From the NCBI RefSeq assembly GCF_036884255.1, contig NZ_CP145605.1:1798001-1862000 (forward strand): a stretch of 64,000 nt of DNA, written 5' to 3'. The DNA is from Paenibacillus tundrae. GTDB taxonomy: Bacteria > Bacillota > Bacilli > Paenibacillales > Paenibacillaceae. This document shows, one piece after another, positions 8,505 to 17,378 of the stretch. Within the stretch, counting starts at the first letter, position 1. Every line of letters starts with the position of its first letter. A program made the position numbers and the translations under genes. Below the pieces are notes generated by a model. It saw only the letters and a program-made list of their open reading frames with translations, made no database searches and was not told where the DNA came from.

Positions 8505-9074
8505 ATGAAACAATTAATAGAAGAATTACAGGAATTATTACCTTTGGATCAACTTGAATCCATGTCAGGTGAAGAAGTGGTGGGTAGCGTAGCGATGGAT
8601 CTATACCGCGCTGAATTTGCAACGATAAGAGAATGTGGAACAGAGATCCCGCAAATCTTACGAGAAATGATCCTGATTATTGAACTAGATACTGAATTAT
8701 CAATGAATGGAATAGCCGGATATTTGGAAAATTCAAGTGGGCAATTTTTAAGTGAAACGACAGCAGTATTACAGCGGATCGGTAATGAGACGGATGCTGA
8801 GATTATGCAGAACATTCAAGACATGTTATCTTCGAACGGTGTGAGTACTGCACAGCTTAGAGAAAATGTGAATGGGTTGTCTGAAGGGGAGGTAACGAAT
8901 TCCTTGGAGGTGCATGGACAGCAGATTCATGAGGTCATGCAACAAGTACAGCTTGCTGCGGAAGGATTACTGATGCAATCTGACAATGAAGAAGTATTTG
9001 AAATGCTCTATCAGTATGTGGATGCGAACATGGACAGTTTGAAGCAACAGTTGGAGCAGCTCTTATCTAAATAA
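8505..9074 (+). CDS. DUF4375/DMP19-like protein
   Basis: A 189-residue acidic cytoplasmic protein. The central segment MNGIAGYLENSSGQFL, followed by AVLQRIGN, resembles the NNGGF...NSSG signature of the DMP19 (DUF4375) family. The C-terminal half is helical and rich in Gln and Glu, with leucine spacing that could form a short coiled coil. No catalytic residues can be named. An AT-rich stretch and GGAGGCAGAGG precede the ATG. The family link is tentative. Confidence 0.75.
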   Translation: MKQLIEELQELLPLDQLESMSGEEVVGSVAMDLYRAEFATIRECGTEIPQILREMILIIELDTELSMNGIAGYLENSSGQFLSETTAVLQRIGNETDAEIMQNIQDMLSSNGVSTAQLRENVNGLSEGEVTNSLEVHGQQIHEVMQQVQLAAEGLLMQSDNEEVFEMLYQYVDANMDSLKQQLEQLLSK

Positions 9075-9129
9075 TGAAGCGAACTTAATATGTATACACG
9101 ACGAACGTGATACGGAGGAGTGGACTTAC

Positions 9130-9675
9130 ATGATTGTGATGATCAATGGAGCATTTGGCGCAGGTAAAACGTCGGCAGCGAACCAGCTACAGCCATTAAT
9201 ACCAAACAGTATGATCTTTGACCCTGAAGAGATTGGTTATATGCTGCGAAAGGTGATTCCAGAGGACGTAAGAATGAAGGAAGAGCGCACAGACGATTTT
9301 CAGGATATGGAGCTATGGAAAATCCTTACCGTAACCATCGCCCGTGAACTGAGGCATAAGTATGATAAACACTTAATTGTGCCGATGACAATCTATGATA
9401 CAGAACGCTTCGAATATATTTATCGTGGGCTTAGTGAATTAGATAGCAATCTATATCATTTTACGCTGATGACTTCAATGGATACATTGCATGAGAGGTT
9501 AGCCAAACGCGGCGATAAGCTAGGTGGGTGGACGTACCAACAAGCGGTTAAATGTCTAGAGGCATTTCAGGATGCACGGTTCGAACAACATATTATAACC
9601 GATGATCTAACTACGGATGATGTGGTCAAGCACATTTATTCCAACGTGATGCAGAAGGAATTGGCTTTGGAATAG
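9130..9675 (+). CDS. tmrB: TmrB-like ATP-binding protein (tunicamycin resistance family)
   Basis: A 181-residue P-loop protein closely resembling Bacillus TmrB. It opens with the Walker A motif NGAFGAGKTS at residues 6-15, continues with a DPEEIGYMLR segment, then DDFQDMELWK, IVPMTIYD and HFTLMTSMDTLHERL, in the same order as in TmrB. In Bacillus subtilis, overproduction of TmrB gives resistance to tunicamycin, a nucleoside inhibitor of early cell-wall polymer synthesis. Whether this copy protects against tunicamycin-like compounds or is a general small-molecule kinase is not shown. CGGAGGAG precedes the ATG. A small membrane protein gene follows after 40 bp. Confidence 0.8.
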   Translation: MIVMINGAFGAGKTSAANQLQPLIPNSMIFDPEEIGYMLRKVIPEDVRMKEERTDDFQDMELWKILTVTIARELRHKYDKHLIVPMTIYDTERFEYIYRGLSELDSNLYHFTLMTSMDTLHERLAKRGDKLGGWTYQQAVKCLEAFQDARFEQHIITDDLTTDDVVKHIYSNVMQKELALE

Positions 9676-9715
9676 CGTTCAACCCTACAATCCTAATCCT
9701 AAGGAGGACTAAGCG

Positions 9716-10006
9716 ATGAGATTGAACAAACCATTGGTGCTTGAATCCATCATCGTAAGTTTACTGTTAACCGTAGGCATCATCTGTTGGCAAGTCATCC
9801 AAGGTATGATATTAACGTACCAATATGAACCGGCTATTGCAGACAGCTATGCCTCTGCGGAGAAATTGCAATCTACAGTTGCGTTCGGGACGGTTGTTCG
9901 AGCTGATCTGACATTCATGTTATTGATTGGAGCGGGATTTATTCTATTCACATGTTTGTACTACTGTGTTCGTTTAAGAATGAAGCAACGGAAGGCACAT
10001 TTGTAA
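9716..10006 (+). CDS. Small two-helix membrane protein, unknown
   Basis: A 96-residue protein with hydrophobic helices at about residues 11-33 and 64-86, joined by an outside or inside loop of about 30 residues, and a basic tail (RMKQRKAH). A strong AAGGAGGA ribosome binding site precedes the ATG. It lies 40 bp after the tmrB-like gene and before a strong terminator, so the two may be cotranscribed. I do not recognise a family. Confidence 0.75.
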   Translation: MRLNKPLVLESIIVSLLLTVGIICWQVIQGMILTYQYEPAIADSYASAEKLQSTVAFGTVVRADLTFMLLIGAGFILFTCLYYCVRLRMKQRKAHL

Positions 10007-10115
10007 CGAAATGCTCGTGAAACAACCTGGATGTATTTGAAAAAAACATAGATACTGTTAACAAATACATGCTGGGTTATCGTTCACCCTTCAATTAAAC
10101 ATAGTTCACTATCTT

Positions 10116-10145
10116 CCCTGAGTCCTTCTGGACTCGGGGTTTTTG
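10116..10145 (+). terminator. Intrinsic terminator
   Basis: CCCTGAGTCC and GGACTCGGGG pair over 10 bp (one G-T pair) around TTCT and are followed by TTTTT. It separates the tmrB-like unit from the PTS operon. Confidence 0.9.
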
Positions 10146-10223
10146 AGTTAATCTAATGTTTTTCCGGTTCGAAGGGGAAATTTTGTATATCCAAGCTGGT
10201 CAAACAATCCGTTACAATGATCT

Positions 10224-10237
10224 TGTAAGCGCTTATC
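10224..10237 (+). promoter_or_regulatory. CcpA-type cre-like site before the PTS operon
   Basis: TGTAAGCGCTTATC matches the catabolite-responsive element pattern TGWAANCGNTNWCA at 12 of 14 positions and contains the symmetric core AAGCGCTT. It lies 32 bp before the EIIA gene and overlaps a weak TTACAA-N16-TATCGT promoter-like pair. A site here would repress the operon when preferred sugars are present. The position fits, but binding is not shown. Confidence 0.5.
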
Positions 10238-10268
10238 GTGTTGGATAGAGAGAGGAGAGACAGGAATC

Positions 10269-10724
10269 ATGATTACAACAGATCAGATTTATCTGGATCA
10301 ATCATTGCCTAACAAAGAGGATGTATTTCAATTCATTTCCGCAGAAGCTGAACGTTATCACATTACAAGTAACCGCGAGCAGCTTGAAGCTGATTTGTGG
10401 GAGCGTGAACAAGTCTATTCCACGGGGTTGCAAGATCACTTCGCAATTCCACATACGCAGAGCGAAGCAGTGACTCGTCCAGCGGTGATGGTGATTCGTT
10501 TGAACGAGCCGATTGACTGGGAATCTCATGATGGGAAGCCCGTGAAATACATTTTTGTCATACTGGTACCGAAGGGTCATGTGGACGTATCTCATCTGAG
10601 GATCATTTCCTCACTTGCCACGTTATTACTCGAAGATTCATTCAAAGAGGGCATTGCAGCAGCGGCGAAGCCGGAAGATGTATATGGCTTGCTTCATCAA
10701 TATACGGAAGGATTGGTGTCATAA
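10269..10724 (+). CDS. PTS EIIA component, fructose/mannitol family
   Basis: A 151-residue phosphotransferase EIIA protein. The phosphoryl-accepting His62 lies in FAIPHTQS. It receives phosphate from HPr and passes it to the EIIB protein encoded next. GAGGAGAGA precedes the ATG. The stop codon overlaps the EIIB start by one base (TAATG), so the two are translationally coupled. Presence in the same operon as mngB suggests a role in uptake of mannosylglycerate or a related mannoside. In Escherichia coli the equivalent EIIA, EIIB and EIIC domains are fused in MngA. Confidence 0.93.
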   Translation: MITTDQIYLDQSLPNKEDVFQFISAEAERYHITSNREQLEADLWEREQVYSTGLQDHFAIPHTQSEAVTRPAVMVIRLNEPIDWESHDGKPVKYIFVILVPKGHVDVSHLRIISSLATLLLEDSFKEGIAAAAKPEDVYGLLHQYTEGLVS

Positions 10725-11041
10725 TGAAAATCGTAGGTGTAACGTCATGTATCGCAGGGCTTGCTCACACGCCAATGGCAGCAAAAGCATTGGAGAAGGC
10801 AGCAGTACAATTGGGTTACGAGATCAAAGTCGAGCAGCAAGGTGCGATGGGTCAAGTGAACAAGCTGACAGAGGAAGATATTGCAGCGGCTAATTTTGTA
10901 CTCATTGCTTCGGATCAAACGGTGAAGGATATGGAGCGATTCGGCGATAAGAAGGTCGTACGTGTCAAAATTGGTCATGCGGTTAGTCAAGCTGAAGCGG
11001 TACTAACCAAAGCGGTAGAAGCGGTAAAAGCACAATCCTAA
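10724..11041 (+). CDS. PTS EIIB component, fructose family
   Basis: A 105-residue EIIB protein. The phosphorylated Cys9 lies in the loop VTSCIAGLAHTPMAA, which is typical of fructose-type EIIB. It takes phosphate from EIIA and gives it to the incoming sugar at the EIIC channel. The start overlaps the stop of the EIIA gene by one base. The length is that of a single domain, so EIIB is a free-standing protein here. Confidence 0.94.
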   Translation: MKIVGVTSCIAGLAHTPMAAKALEKAAVQLGYEIKVEQQGAMGQVNKLTEEDIAAANFVLIASDQTVKDMERFGDKKVVRVKIGHAVSQAEAVLTKAVEAVKAQS

Positions 11042-11069
11042 ATTATCTTCCATATGAGGAGAGAGTAAG

Positions 11070-12188
11070 ATGAGAAAATGGTTTGGTGAAGCAAAAACAC
11101 ATCTCATGACAGGTATATCCTACCTGCTGCCAGTTATTATCGCGGGTTCCTTGGTTGTAGCGATCTGTAAGATCATCGCGTTGTCGATGGGCATAACAGA
11201 CCTTGATCCATATAAAGATGGAAGCGGATTCTTGCATATTTTATACCTGGTACAAAATGTAGGTTGGAGTGGTATCGGGCTACTGACCATTGTATTGTCT
11301 GGTTACATTGCTTATTCCATTGCTGACAAACCGGCGCTGGCCGCAGGTCTGATCGGTGGGGTATTGGCTCAACAGACAAACGCAGGTTTCCTAGGCGCGC
11401 TCATTTCGGGTTTCTTTGCCGGATATATCACGCTCTGGGTCAAAAATAAAGTTAAAATCACAGGTCCAGCCGCGGGTTCGGTGCCCTTAATCATTTTGCC
11501 GCTGATCACTGTGGGACTTACGGGTTTCCTGATGGCCGTTGTTCTTGGCGGTCCACTGGGTGCACTCAATGATTACCTGATTACATGGGTACAGAACATG
11601 AGTCAGAGCGGAACCAATACAGTCTTGCTTGCTATTATTCTGGGCGCGATGATCGGATTCGATCTCGGCGGACCAGTGAACAAAGCCGCTTGGATGGCAG
11701 GTAACGCGTTGTTCCTGTCTGGTGTATATCTGCCTAATGTGTTTATCAACATTGCGATCTGTATTCCACCACTTGGCTACGGTTTAGCAACATTGCTGAT
11801 GAAGAAACGTTTCTCCAAAACGTATCAGGAAGCGGGTAAAGGCGCTGTCATTATGGGTGTCATCGGGATCACAGAAGGAGCAATTCCATTTACGCTGCGT
11901 AATCCTGCAAAAATGATTTTGGTCAACATGGTTGCCTGTGCATCAGGTGCAGCATTAACCGCGTTGCTCGGCGCGCACATCATCATGCCACCGATCGGCG
12001 GATTGTACGGTGCGATCTCCGTAGGTACACCACTTGCGTACCTTGCCGGAGGTATCTTCGGGGCACTCATTGTTGCGGGCGGAACGATGCTTGTTAACTT
12101 CCGTGATGAAGAAGAGAAACAACCTGCTGAAACGAAGGAAGCTTCTGTGAAGAAAAATGGCGAAGAGATTGAACTGGTTTTTGACTAA
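11070..12188 (+). CDS. PTS EIIC membrane component, fructose family
   Basis: A 372-residue integral membrane protein with about ten hydrophobic segments, forming the sugar channel. Typical EIIC-Fru features include the opening HLMTGISYLLPVIIAGS, the PAAGSVPLIILPL loop, DLGGPVNKAAW and the substrate-site GITEGAIPFTLRNP. The last 30 residues are charged and cytoplasmic. GAGGAGAG precedes the ATG, 28 bp after the EIIB stop. The sugar is inferred from the mngB neighbour to be a mannoside such as mannosylglycerate. The sequence itself does not show it. Confidence 0.94.
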   Translation: MRKWFGEAKTHLMTGISYLLPVIIAGSLVVAICKIIALSMGITDLDPYKDGSGFLHILYLVQNVGWSGIGLLTIVLSGYIAYSIADKPALAAGLIGGVLAQQTNAGFLGALISGFFAGYITLWVKNKVKITGPAAGSVPLIILPLITVGLTGFLMAVVLGGPLGALNDYLITWVQNMSQSGTNTVLLAIILGAMIGFDLGGPVNKAAWMAGNALFLSGVYLPNVFINIAICIPPLGYGLATLLMKKRFSKTYQEAGKGAVIMGVIGITEGAIPFTLRNPAKMILVNMVACASGAALTALLGAHIIMPPIGGLYGAISVGTPLAYLAGGIFGALIVAGGTMLVNFRDEEEKQPAETKEASVKKNGEEIELVFD

Positions 12189-12219
12189 ATAAATGAGGAT
12201 TTATTAGAACCAATATGTA

Positions 12220-12434
12220 TTCAACTAAACTTTTACACGAGAACGGAGAGGACAGAAATAACGTGAAGAAGCGAAGCGTTCGCCTAAAAGCTTTCTGAAA
12301 GAAAGCTACATCGAAAGCATATGCTATCCCCGGATTTTCCCTTTATAGAAGGGAATCAAAAAAATCTGGGGATAACAGCGATCGGAAGGTTGTTCTGTCA
12401 TCGGAGTGGTTAGTGTAAACATCTTTTAGTTGAA
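12220..12434. repeat. Inverted-repeat-bounded, highly folded intergenic element
   Basis: A 215-bp element between the EIIC gene and mngB. The ends are TTCAACTAAA (12220-12229) and its exact reverse complement TTTAGTTGAA (12425-12434), with further partial pairing inside. Within lie three hairpins: GCGAAGCGTTCGC (12271-12283), AGCTTTC/GAAAGCT (12289-12307), and a long stem TATCCCCGGATTTT with AAAATCTGGGGATA (12325-12374) that encloses TTCCCTT/AAGGGAA. It has no coding capacity. The structure fits either a MITE-like repeat or a structured RNA in the operon transcript. I recall similar intergenic sequences from Paenibacillus genomes, but cannot check this here. Confidence 0.75.
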
Positions 12435-12472
12435 CTATATAGAGCTAAATAAGCAACTGGAGGGATACAGAG

Positions 12473-15157
12473 ATGAGTGAGAGAGAACGTACGAAGGTGC
12501 ATGTTATTCCACACACACACTGGGATCGGGAATGGTACTTCACCACCTCCCGTTCCAAAGTTTATCTAGTCAAACATGTCAAAGAAGTGCTGAACGCACT
12601 GGAGAATATAGAAGGATTTCATTATTACCTGTTAGATGCTCAGGGCTCCTTGTTGGATGATTACATCCGTTGGTGTCCAGAGGATGAGGAACGTATTCGT
12701 AATCTAGTTTCAGCTAAACGACTCATGACTGGCCCGTGGTATACCCAAACAGATCAGTTGGTCATTTCCAGTGAATCCATGGTTAGAAACCTGTACTATG
12801 GAACGGAAACAGCACGCAAATATGGGCATGCCATGAAGGTTGGGTATGTACCCGATGCGTTCGGACAATCAGCACAAATGCCGCAAATTTATCGTGAGTT
12901 CGGTATTGAACGCTTCTTGTTCTGGCGCGGGGTGTCCGATAATACGAATCCGCGTACTGAATTTACCTGGGAAGGATCGGACGGTAGCCAAGTATTCGCA
13001 GTTCAGATGCCGTTTGGATACTACTACGGAGGAAACATTCCAGAGGATGCCGCGGACTTGCAGCCGTATTTGGAAAAACAGATTGGCGCGCTTGAGAACA
13101 AAGCATCAACGCGGCATATTTACTTCCCGAATGGCTTCGACCAAGCACCGATTCGTTTGAATCTGCCTCAATTGATTGAACGCTTCAATCAAATAGATGA
13201 CAAACGGGAATATGTGATGAATGAGCCGGAACGCTTCATGGCAGAGATTGAAGCAGACAGTCATGATCTGCCGGTACTCCGTGGTGAGTTAATGGAAGCT
13301 AAGCATATGCGTATTCACAAATCCATTTTTTCCACACGTGCAGATCTCAAACAACAGAATAACCAGATCGAGAACTTCATAGCGAACATCTTAGAGCCTG
13401 TACTTGCCATCAGTCACTCTCTTGGACATGAATATCCGCATCGCATTGTGGAAGATGTCTGGAAGTTGATGTTTGAGAATGCGGCGCATGATAGTATTGG
13501 TGGATGCAACAGTGATACTACGAATCAGGACGTTGCTTTCCGTTACAAACAAGCCAATGATATCGCACGCAATCTACTAGATTTGCATATGCGAATGATT
13601 GCTTCCACCATTGAGCAGGAGGAGACATTTGCCTTTACCCTGTTCAATACTTTACCGTATGTTCGTGGGGGTGTTACGGAGATCGAAGCGTACATTCCAG
13701 AGGAATCGTTTGTTATTCGTGATACGAAGGGAAGAGAACTGGCCTATACGATTGTGGACAAAGTAGATCAGACAGATTATGTGTTAGGACAACACATTGA
13801 TCTGAATCCAAGTCGTAAAGTCTATCTCCCAGACCGTGTATATCGTGCGAAACTATTAGTAGAACTGCAAGAGGTTCCAGCGATGGGATATACTCAGATC
13901 ATCTTTGACTTTAGTCAGGGAGCGGCACCAACGATTGATCGACGCAATGATCAGCATATCGAAAATGAATTCTTTGCCATCGTTGTTGAAGATAACGGTA
14001 CATTAACCATTACAGATAAAACCTCTGGACAGACGTATGTCAATCAGATGGTGTTTGAAGATAACGGTGATGACGGAGATTCTTACAACTATTCACCACC
14101 AGAGCGGGATCTTATTGTATCCTCCATTGGTAGCAAACTGAATGTGACAACAGCGAAGACCACCGTTCTTGAAGAACTTCAACTGGGATGCACACTGAAT
14201 GTGCCTGCGGATCTGCATGAACGTGAAGCAGGAATAAGCTCGGGACAACTGCCAATCCAAGTTCAAGTAGGACTTCGTAAGGGGGAGCAATTGATCCGCT
14301 TTGAGGTTCAGGTACAAAATCAGGTGCTTAGCCACCGACTACGTGTACTCTTTGATACAGGTCTAGCTTCCTCCTTATCGATTGCAGATCAGCCTTTTGG
14401 TGTCATTGCTCGTCCTACATCCCTGCCTGAAGCCCAAGTGTGGGAACGTGAGAAGTGGCAAGAGAAGCCGATTACGATTGAAGCGATGCAGAGTTATGCG
14501 GGATTGAATGACGGTAATCGTGGCATCGTAGTGATCACCGAAGGAGTGCGTGAGTACGAGATTGTAGGCGAGAAGATGGATACTATTGCCTTGACCTTGT
14601 TCCGAACGTTTGGTTTCATGGGTAAAGAAAATCTTGTGTATCGCCCGGGGCGAGCTTCGGGAGAGAAAATCGTTGCTACACCAGATGCCCAGTTGCTGGG
14701 TGAACTGAACTTCTCGTTTGCATTGTATATCCACCATGCTGGACTGGATGAAGCGAAGGTAGCGCATGTTGCGCGTGAATATTTAACCCCGATCGCCAGC
14801 TATCAATTGTGTGACTTTTTGAATGGCCGATTGATCTTCGCCTTCCGTGATGAAGAGCGTACATTGCCACAGAACTACAGTTTGATGTCATTTAATGAGG
14901 AATCTAATGCTGTACTCAGCGCATTCAAGAAAGCGGAGCATAGTGATGGTTATATTATCCGTGTCTTCAATCCGTACTTGAAGCAAAATGCACAAGCAAC
15001 AGTTCAGTTTAATCAGTCGGTTTCGGTGGAACGAGTATCCCTGGCGGAGCAGTCTTTGGAGCCAGCGCAGGTTATTGCGAATAAAGAGCAAGTCATTCCA
15101 TTGCCTGAGCTTACCCATTGCAAGCTGTTGACCGTCCTTGTATCTAAGTCGAATTAA
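12473..15157 (+). CDS. mngB: Mannosylglycerate hydrolase, GH38 alpha-mannosidase
   Basis: An 894-residue cytoplasmic enzyme that follows Escherichia coli MngB closely in its N-terminal half: PHTHWDREWYFTTS, GPWYTQTDQLVISSES, GYVPDAFGQSAQMPQIY and FLFWRGVSD. It should cut the mannoside imported and phosphorylated by the PTS upstream, releasing mannose-6-phosphate and the aglycone (glycerate in the known case). Zinc ligands should include His16 and Asp18, with Asp128 as nucleophile and a later His in NAAHDSIGG. The C-terminal half is the beta-sandwich part of GH38. GGAGGG precedes the ATG. The exact aglycone in this organism is an inference. Confidence 0.92.
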   Translation: MSERERTKVHVIPHTHWDREWYFTTSRSKVYLVKHVKEVLNALENIEGFHYYLLDAQGSLLDDYIRWCPEDEERIRNLVSAKRLMTGPWYTQTDQLVISSESMVRNLYYGTETARKYGHAMKVGYVPDAFGQSAQMPQIYREFGIERFLFWRGVSDNTNPRTEFTWEGSDGSQVFAVQMPFGYYYGGNIPEDAADLQPYLEKQIGALENKASTRHIYFPNGFDQAPIRLNLPQLIERFNQIDDKREYVMNEPERFMAEIEADSHDLPVLRGELMEAKHMRIHKSIFSTRADLKQQNNQIENFIANILEPVLAISHSLGHEYPHRIVEDVWKLMFENAAHDSIGGCNSDTTNQDVAFRYKQANDIARNLLDLHMRMIASTIEQEETFAFTLFNTLPYVRGGVTEIEAYIPEESFVIRDTKGRELAYTIVDKVDQTDYVLGQHIDLNPSRKVYLPDRVYRAKLLVELQEVPAMGYTQIIFDFSQGAAPTIDRRNDQHIENEFFAIVVEDNGTLTITDKTSGQTYVNQMVFEDNGDDGDSYNYSPPERDLIVSSIGSKLNVTTAKTTVLEELQLGCTLNVPADLHEREAGISSGQLPIQVQVGLRKGEQLIRFEVQVQNQVLSHRLRVLFDTGLASSLSIADQPFGVIARPTSLPEAQVWEREKWQEKPITIEAMQSYAGLNDGNRGIVVITEGVREYEIVGEKMDTIALTLFRTFGFMGKENLVYRPGRASGEKIVATPDAQLLGELNFSFALYIHHAGLDEAKVAHVAREYLTPIASYQLCDFLNGRLIFAFRDEERTLPQNYSLMSFNEESNAVLSAFKKAEHSDGYIIRVFNPYLKQNAQATVQFNQSVSVERVSLAEQSLEPAQVIANKEQVIPLPELTHCKLLTVLVSKSN

Positions 15158-15245
15158 TATAAACACTGTTCACAGTTAGACGTGGTCAAATGGATTTTAT
15201 CGAATGCTCAGCTTAGACGGATCAGAGAGGAGGTCGGATATAGAT

Positions 15246-17222
15246 ATGATTTTTCCATACAAACGTTTGCAGAAGTTGTTTCTCCTTCTTCATGGTGAAG
15301 GGCAGGATCAGGCGTGGACAAGCCAGGCTCTTGCCGAGAGACTAGAGGTCACAGTGAGAACCATTCGGGACGATCTGAAGAAGCTGGAGAGCATCCTTGT
15401 GCAACATGGAAGCAGACTGGAATCCAAACGAGGGAAGGGATACTCCATCGTGATCGATGAGCCTTCCAGCTATGAAGCGTTGCTTGAAAAGCGGCATAAC
15501 CTTCAATCTGGGAGCTTGCCGATCCCTGGATCACCTGAGGAACGGATACGATTTGAATTGTTTAAATTGCTAAACGAACCAGGTCATATCAAAATGGAAG
15601 ACCTCGCTGATCAATTGTTTATAAGCCGGGCAACGATGAATAATGATCTTAAGATCATTCGTCAGATTCTAGAGAATTATCAATTGCAGCTCTGCATTAA
15701 ACCTGGATATGGCGTGCAGGTAACCGGGGATGAGAAAAGCATCCGGTATTGTCTCGCTGAATATGCTGACGTGCGTGATGAACAACTACAATTGGCTCCA
15801 GATGGAATTACGGTTGCGCAGGAACAATTGTTGCAGCCTGTGGATCCAGCCCGGATTCGGGAAGTGGTGATGCGACATTTGCGTCATAAGCATGTTCGGA
15901 TCGCTGATCTGGCTCTGAAGGATCTGATCACACATTTGGCTGTTATGGTACTGCGTGTTATGCAGGGCCATGGGCTAGAGAAGTTTGATACAGTAGAGGC
16001 GAGTGGGCAGGATCAAGAACTTGCTCTACAGATGATTAAAGATTTGGAGGAGTTATATTCCATTCGTTTCTCCGCAGGTGAGCGAGATTATCTGTTATTG
16101 CATATTATTAGCAAAAAAATGACAGCTACCGATTGGGATGGTCTATCGGATGATCCTCTATATGTTACCGTTCAGCGGATGCTAGACTATGTCTATGAAC
16201 GATATAGTTATGATCTGAGAGATGATGAACGATTGCCGCGTGACCTTTACGCCCATTTGAAACCCATGATTACACGGCTAGAGCATGGGATGAACATGCG
16301 TAATCCACTATTGGGACATATCCGTAAATATTATCCGCTGGCGTATGAGATTACGATTGGTGCGGTTAAACAGCTACAGACGTATGTGCCTTATGAAATT
16401 AATGATAGCGAGATTGGTTATCTGGCACTGCATTTCGGAGCGGCGTTGGAACGCAAATATCAGATTCCTCATCGAAAACGGAAGTCCGTTCTACTCGTAT
16501 GTGGCTCAGGATATGGCACAGCACGTATTCTTGAATCGCGTTTGCGTTCATTGTTTGCGGAGCTGGAGGTATCTCGCGTTGTATCCTTACGTGAATATGA
16601 GGAAATGGTGAGCATTCCCGAGGATATGGTGATCTCCACCATTCGCTTACGAGAGTCTAAGGGCAAGCCCTCGGCTGTCATTGCTGCTATTCCTTCAGAA
16701 CGGGATATGGCCACCATTACGCATATGGTACGTTCCAGTGATACCCAAGAGGAAATGACGTTGCTACGCTATTTCGACCCTGAATTTTTCATGTATCGTA
16801 CGGATAAGCCTGATAAGTTCAAGCTTATGTCAGAGATGAGTGATATGTTATCAGCACGAGGTGTAGTAACGGAACGGTTCTGGCCTGCATTACAGGAGCG
16901 TGAGGAGATGGCTTCGACGGCTCTGGGTAGAGGAATGGCGATACCCCATCCGCTGGAGTTAAGCTCTACGCGTACGGTTGTCTCCGTCTGTTTGCTGGAG
17001 AAGCCAATTCGTTGGGATGATGAGAACGAAGTACATGCGGTATTCATGTTATCGATATGCAAGGAGGATTATGAGCAAGCGATGGGTATCTACGATTTAT
17101 TTGTAGAATTCATTCGTCAGGAGGAACTACTTGACGGATTGCGAACCTGTGATGCGTTTGAGGATTTTGCCCAGATCGTTCGGGATACACTGAGTACCAA
17201 AAGTATAGATGCTTATTCCTGA
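15246..17222 (+). CDS. PRD-containing transcriptional activator with EIIB and EIIA domains (ManR/LicR/MtlR type)
   Basis: A 658-residue PTS-controlled regulator. Order: DeoR-like helix-turn-helix (residues 1-60, TSQALAERLEVTVRTIRDDLKKLE), a second helix-turn-helix near 90-150 (MEDLADQLFISRATMNNDLK), PRD1 (about 180-290) and PRD2 (about 300-400) with conserved His residues in HLRHKH and ALHFGAALERK, an EIIB-like domain with Cys419 in CGSGYGTA, and an EIIA-like domain with His568 in AIPHPLE. Phosphorylation by the PTS should set its activity according to sugar flux. As last gene of the operon it probably activates the EIIABC-mngB genes. ATG at 15246 lies 13 nt after GAGAGGAGG; the frame from 15204 has no ribosome binding site. 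Confidence 0.93.
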   Translation: MIFPYKRLQKLFLLLHGEGQDQAWTSQALAERLEVTVRTIRDDLKKLESILVQHGSRLESKRGKGYSIVIDEPSSYEALLEKRHNLQSGSLPIPGSPEERIRFELFKLLNEPGHIKMEDLADQLFISRATMNNDLKIIRQILENYQLQLCIKPGYGVQVTGDEKSIRYCLAEYADVRDEQLQLAPDGITVAQEQLLQPVDPARIREVVMRHLRHKHVRIADLALKDLITHLAVMVLRVMQGHGLEKFDTVEASGQDQELALQMIKDLEELYSIRFSAGERDYLLLHIISKKMTATDWDGLSDDPLYVTVQRMLDYVYERYSYDLRDDERLPRDLYAHLKPMITRLEHGMNMRNPLLGHIRKYYPLAYEITIGAVKQLQTYVPYEINDSEIGYLALHFGAALERKYQIPHRKRKSVLLVCGSGYGTARILESRLRSLFAELEVSRVVSLREYEEMVSIPEDMVISTIRLRESKGKPSAVIAAIPSERDMATITHMVRSSDTQEEMTLLRYFDPEFFMYRTDKPDKFKLMSEMSDMLSARGVVTERFWPALQEREEMASTALGRGMAIPHPLELSSTRTVVSVCLLEKPIRWDDENEVHAVFMLSICKEDYEQAMGIYDLFVEFIRQEELLDGLRTCDAFEDFAQIVRDTLSTKSIDAYS

Positions 17223-17261
17223 ATAGTACTTGCGTAATTGAAATATTACATGTGAACCAAA

Positions 17262-17311
17262 AAACAAGCAGGTCTCTATCCGATTAACTGGAGAGAACTG
17301 CTTGTTTGTTT
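17262..17311. terminator. Terminator after the mannoside operon
   Basis: AAACAAGCAGGTCTCT and AGAGAACTGCTTGTTT pair over 16 bp with one mismatch around a 14-nt loop, and T-rich sequence follows (TTTGTTTATG). It lies between the regulator (+) and spo0M (-), and the symmetric T/A flanks allow use in both directions. Confidence 0.8.
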
Positions 17312-17378
17312 ATGATTTCTTGTTTATTGTTCGTTAATTATCATTTGTTTATTGTTGTTCTACATCACTTTCAATGAA

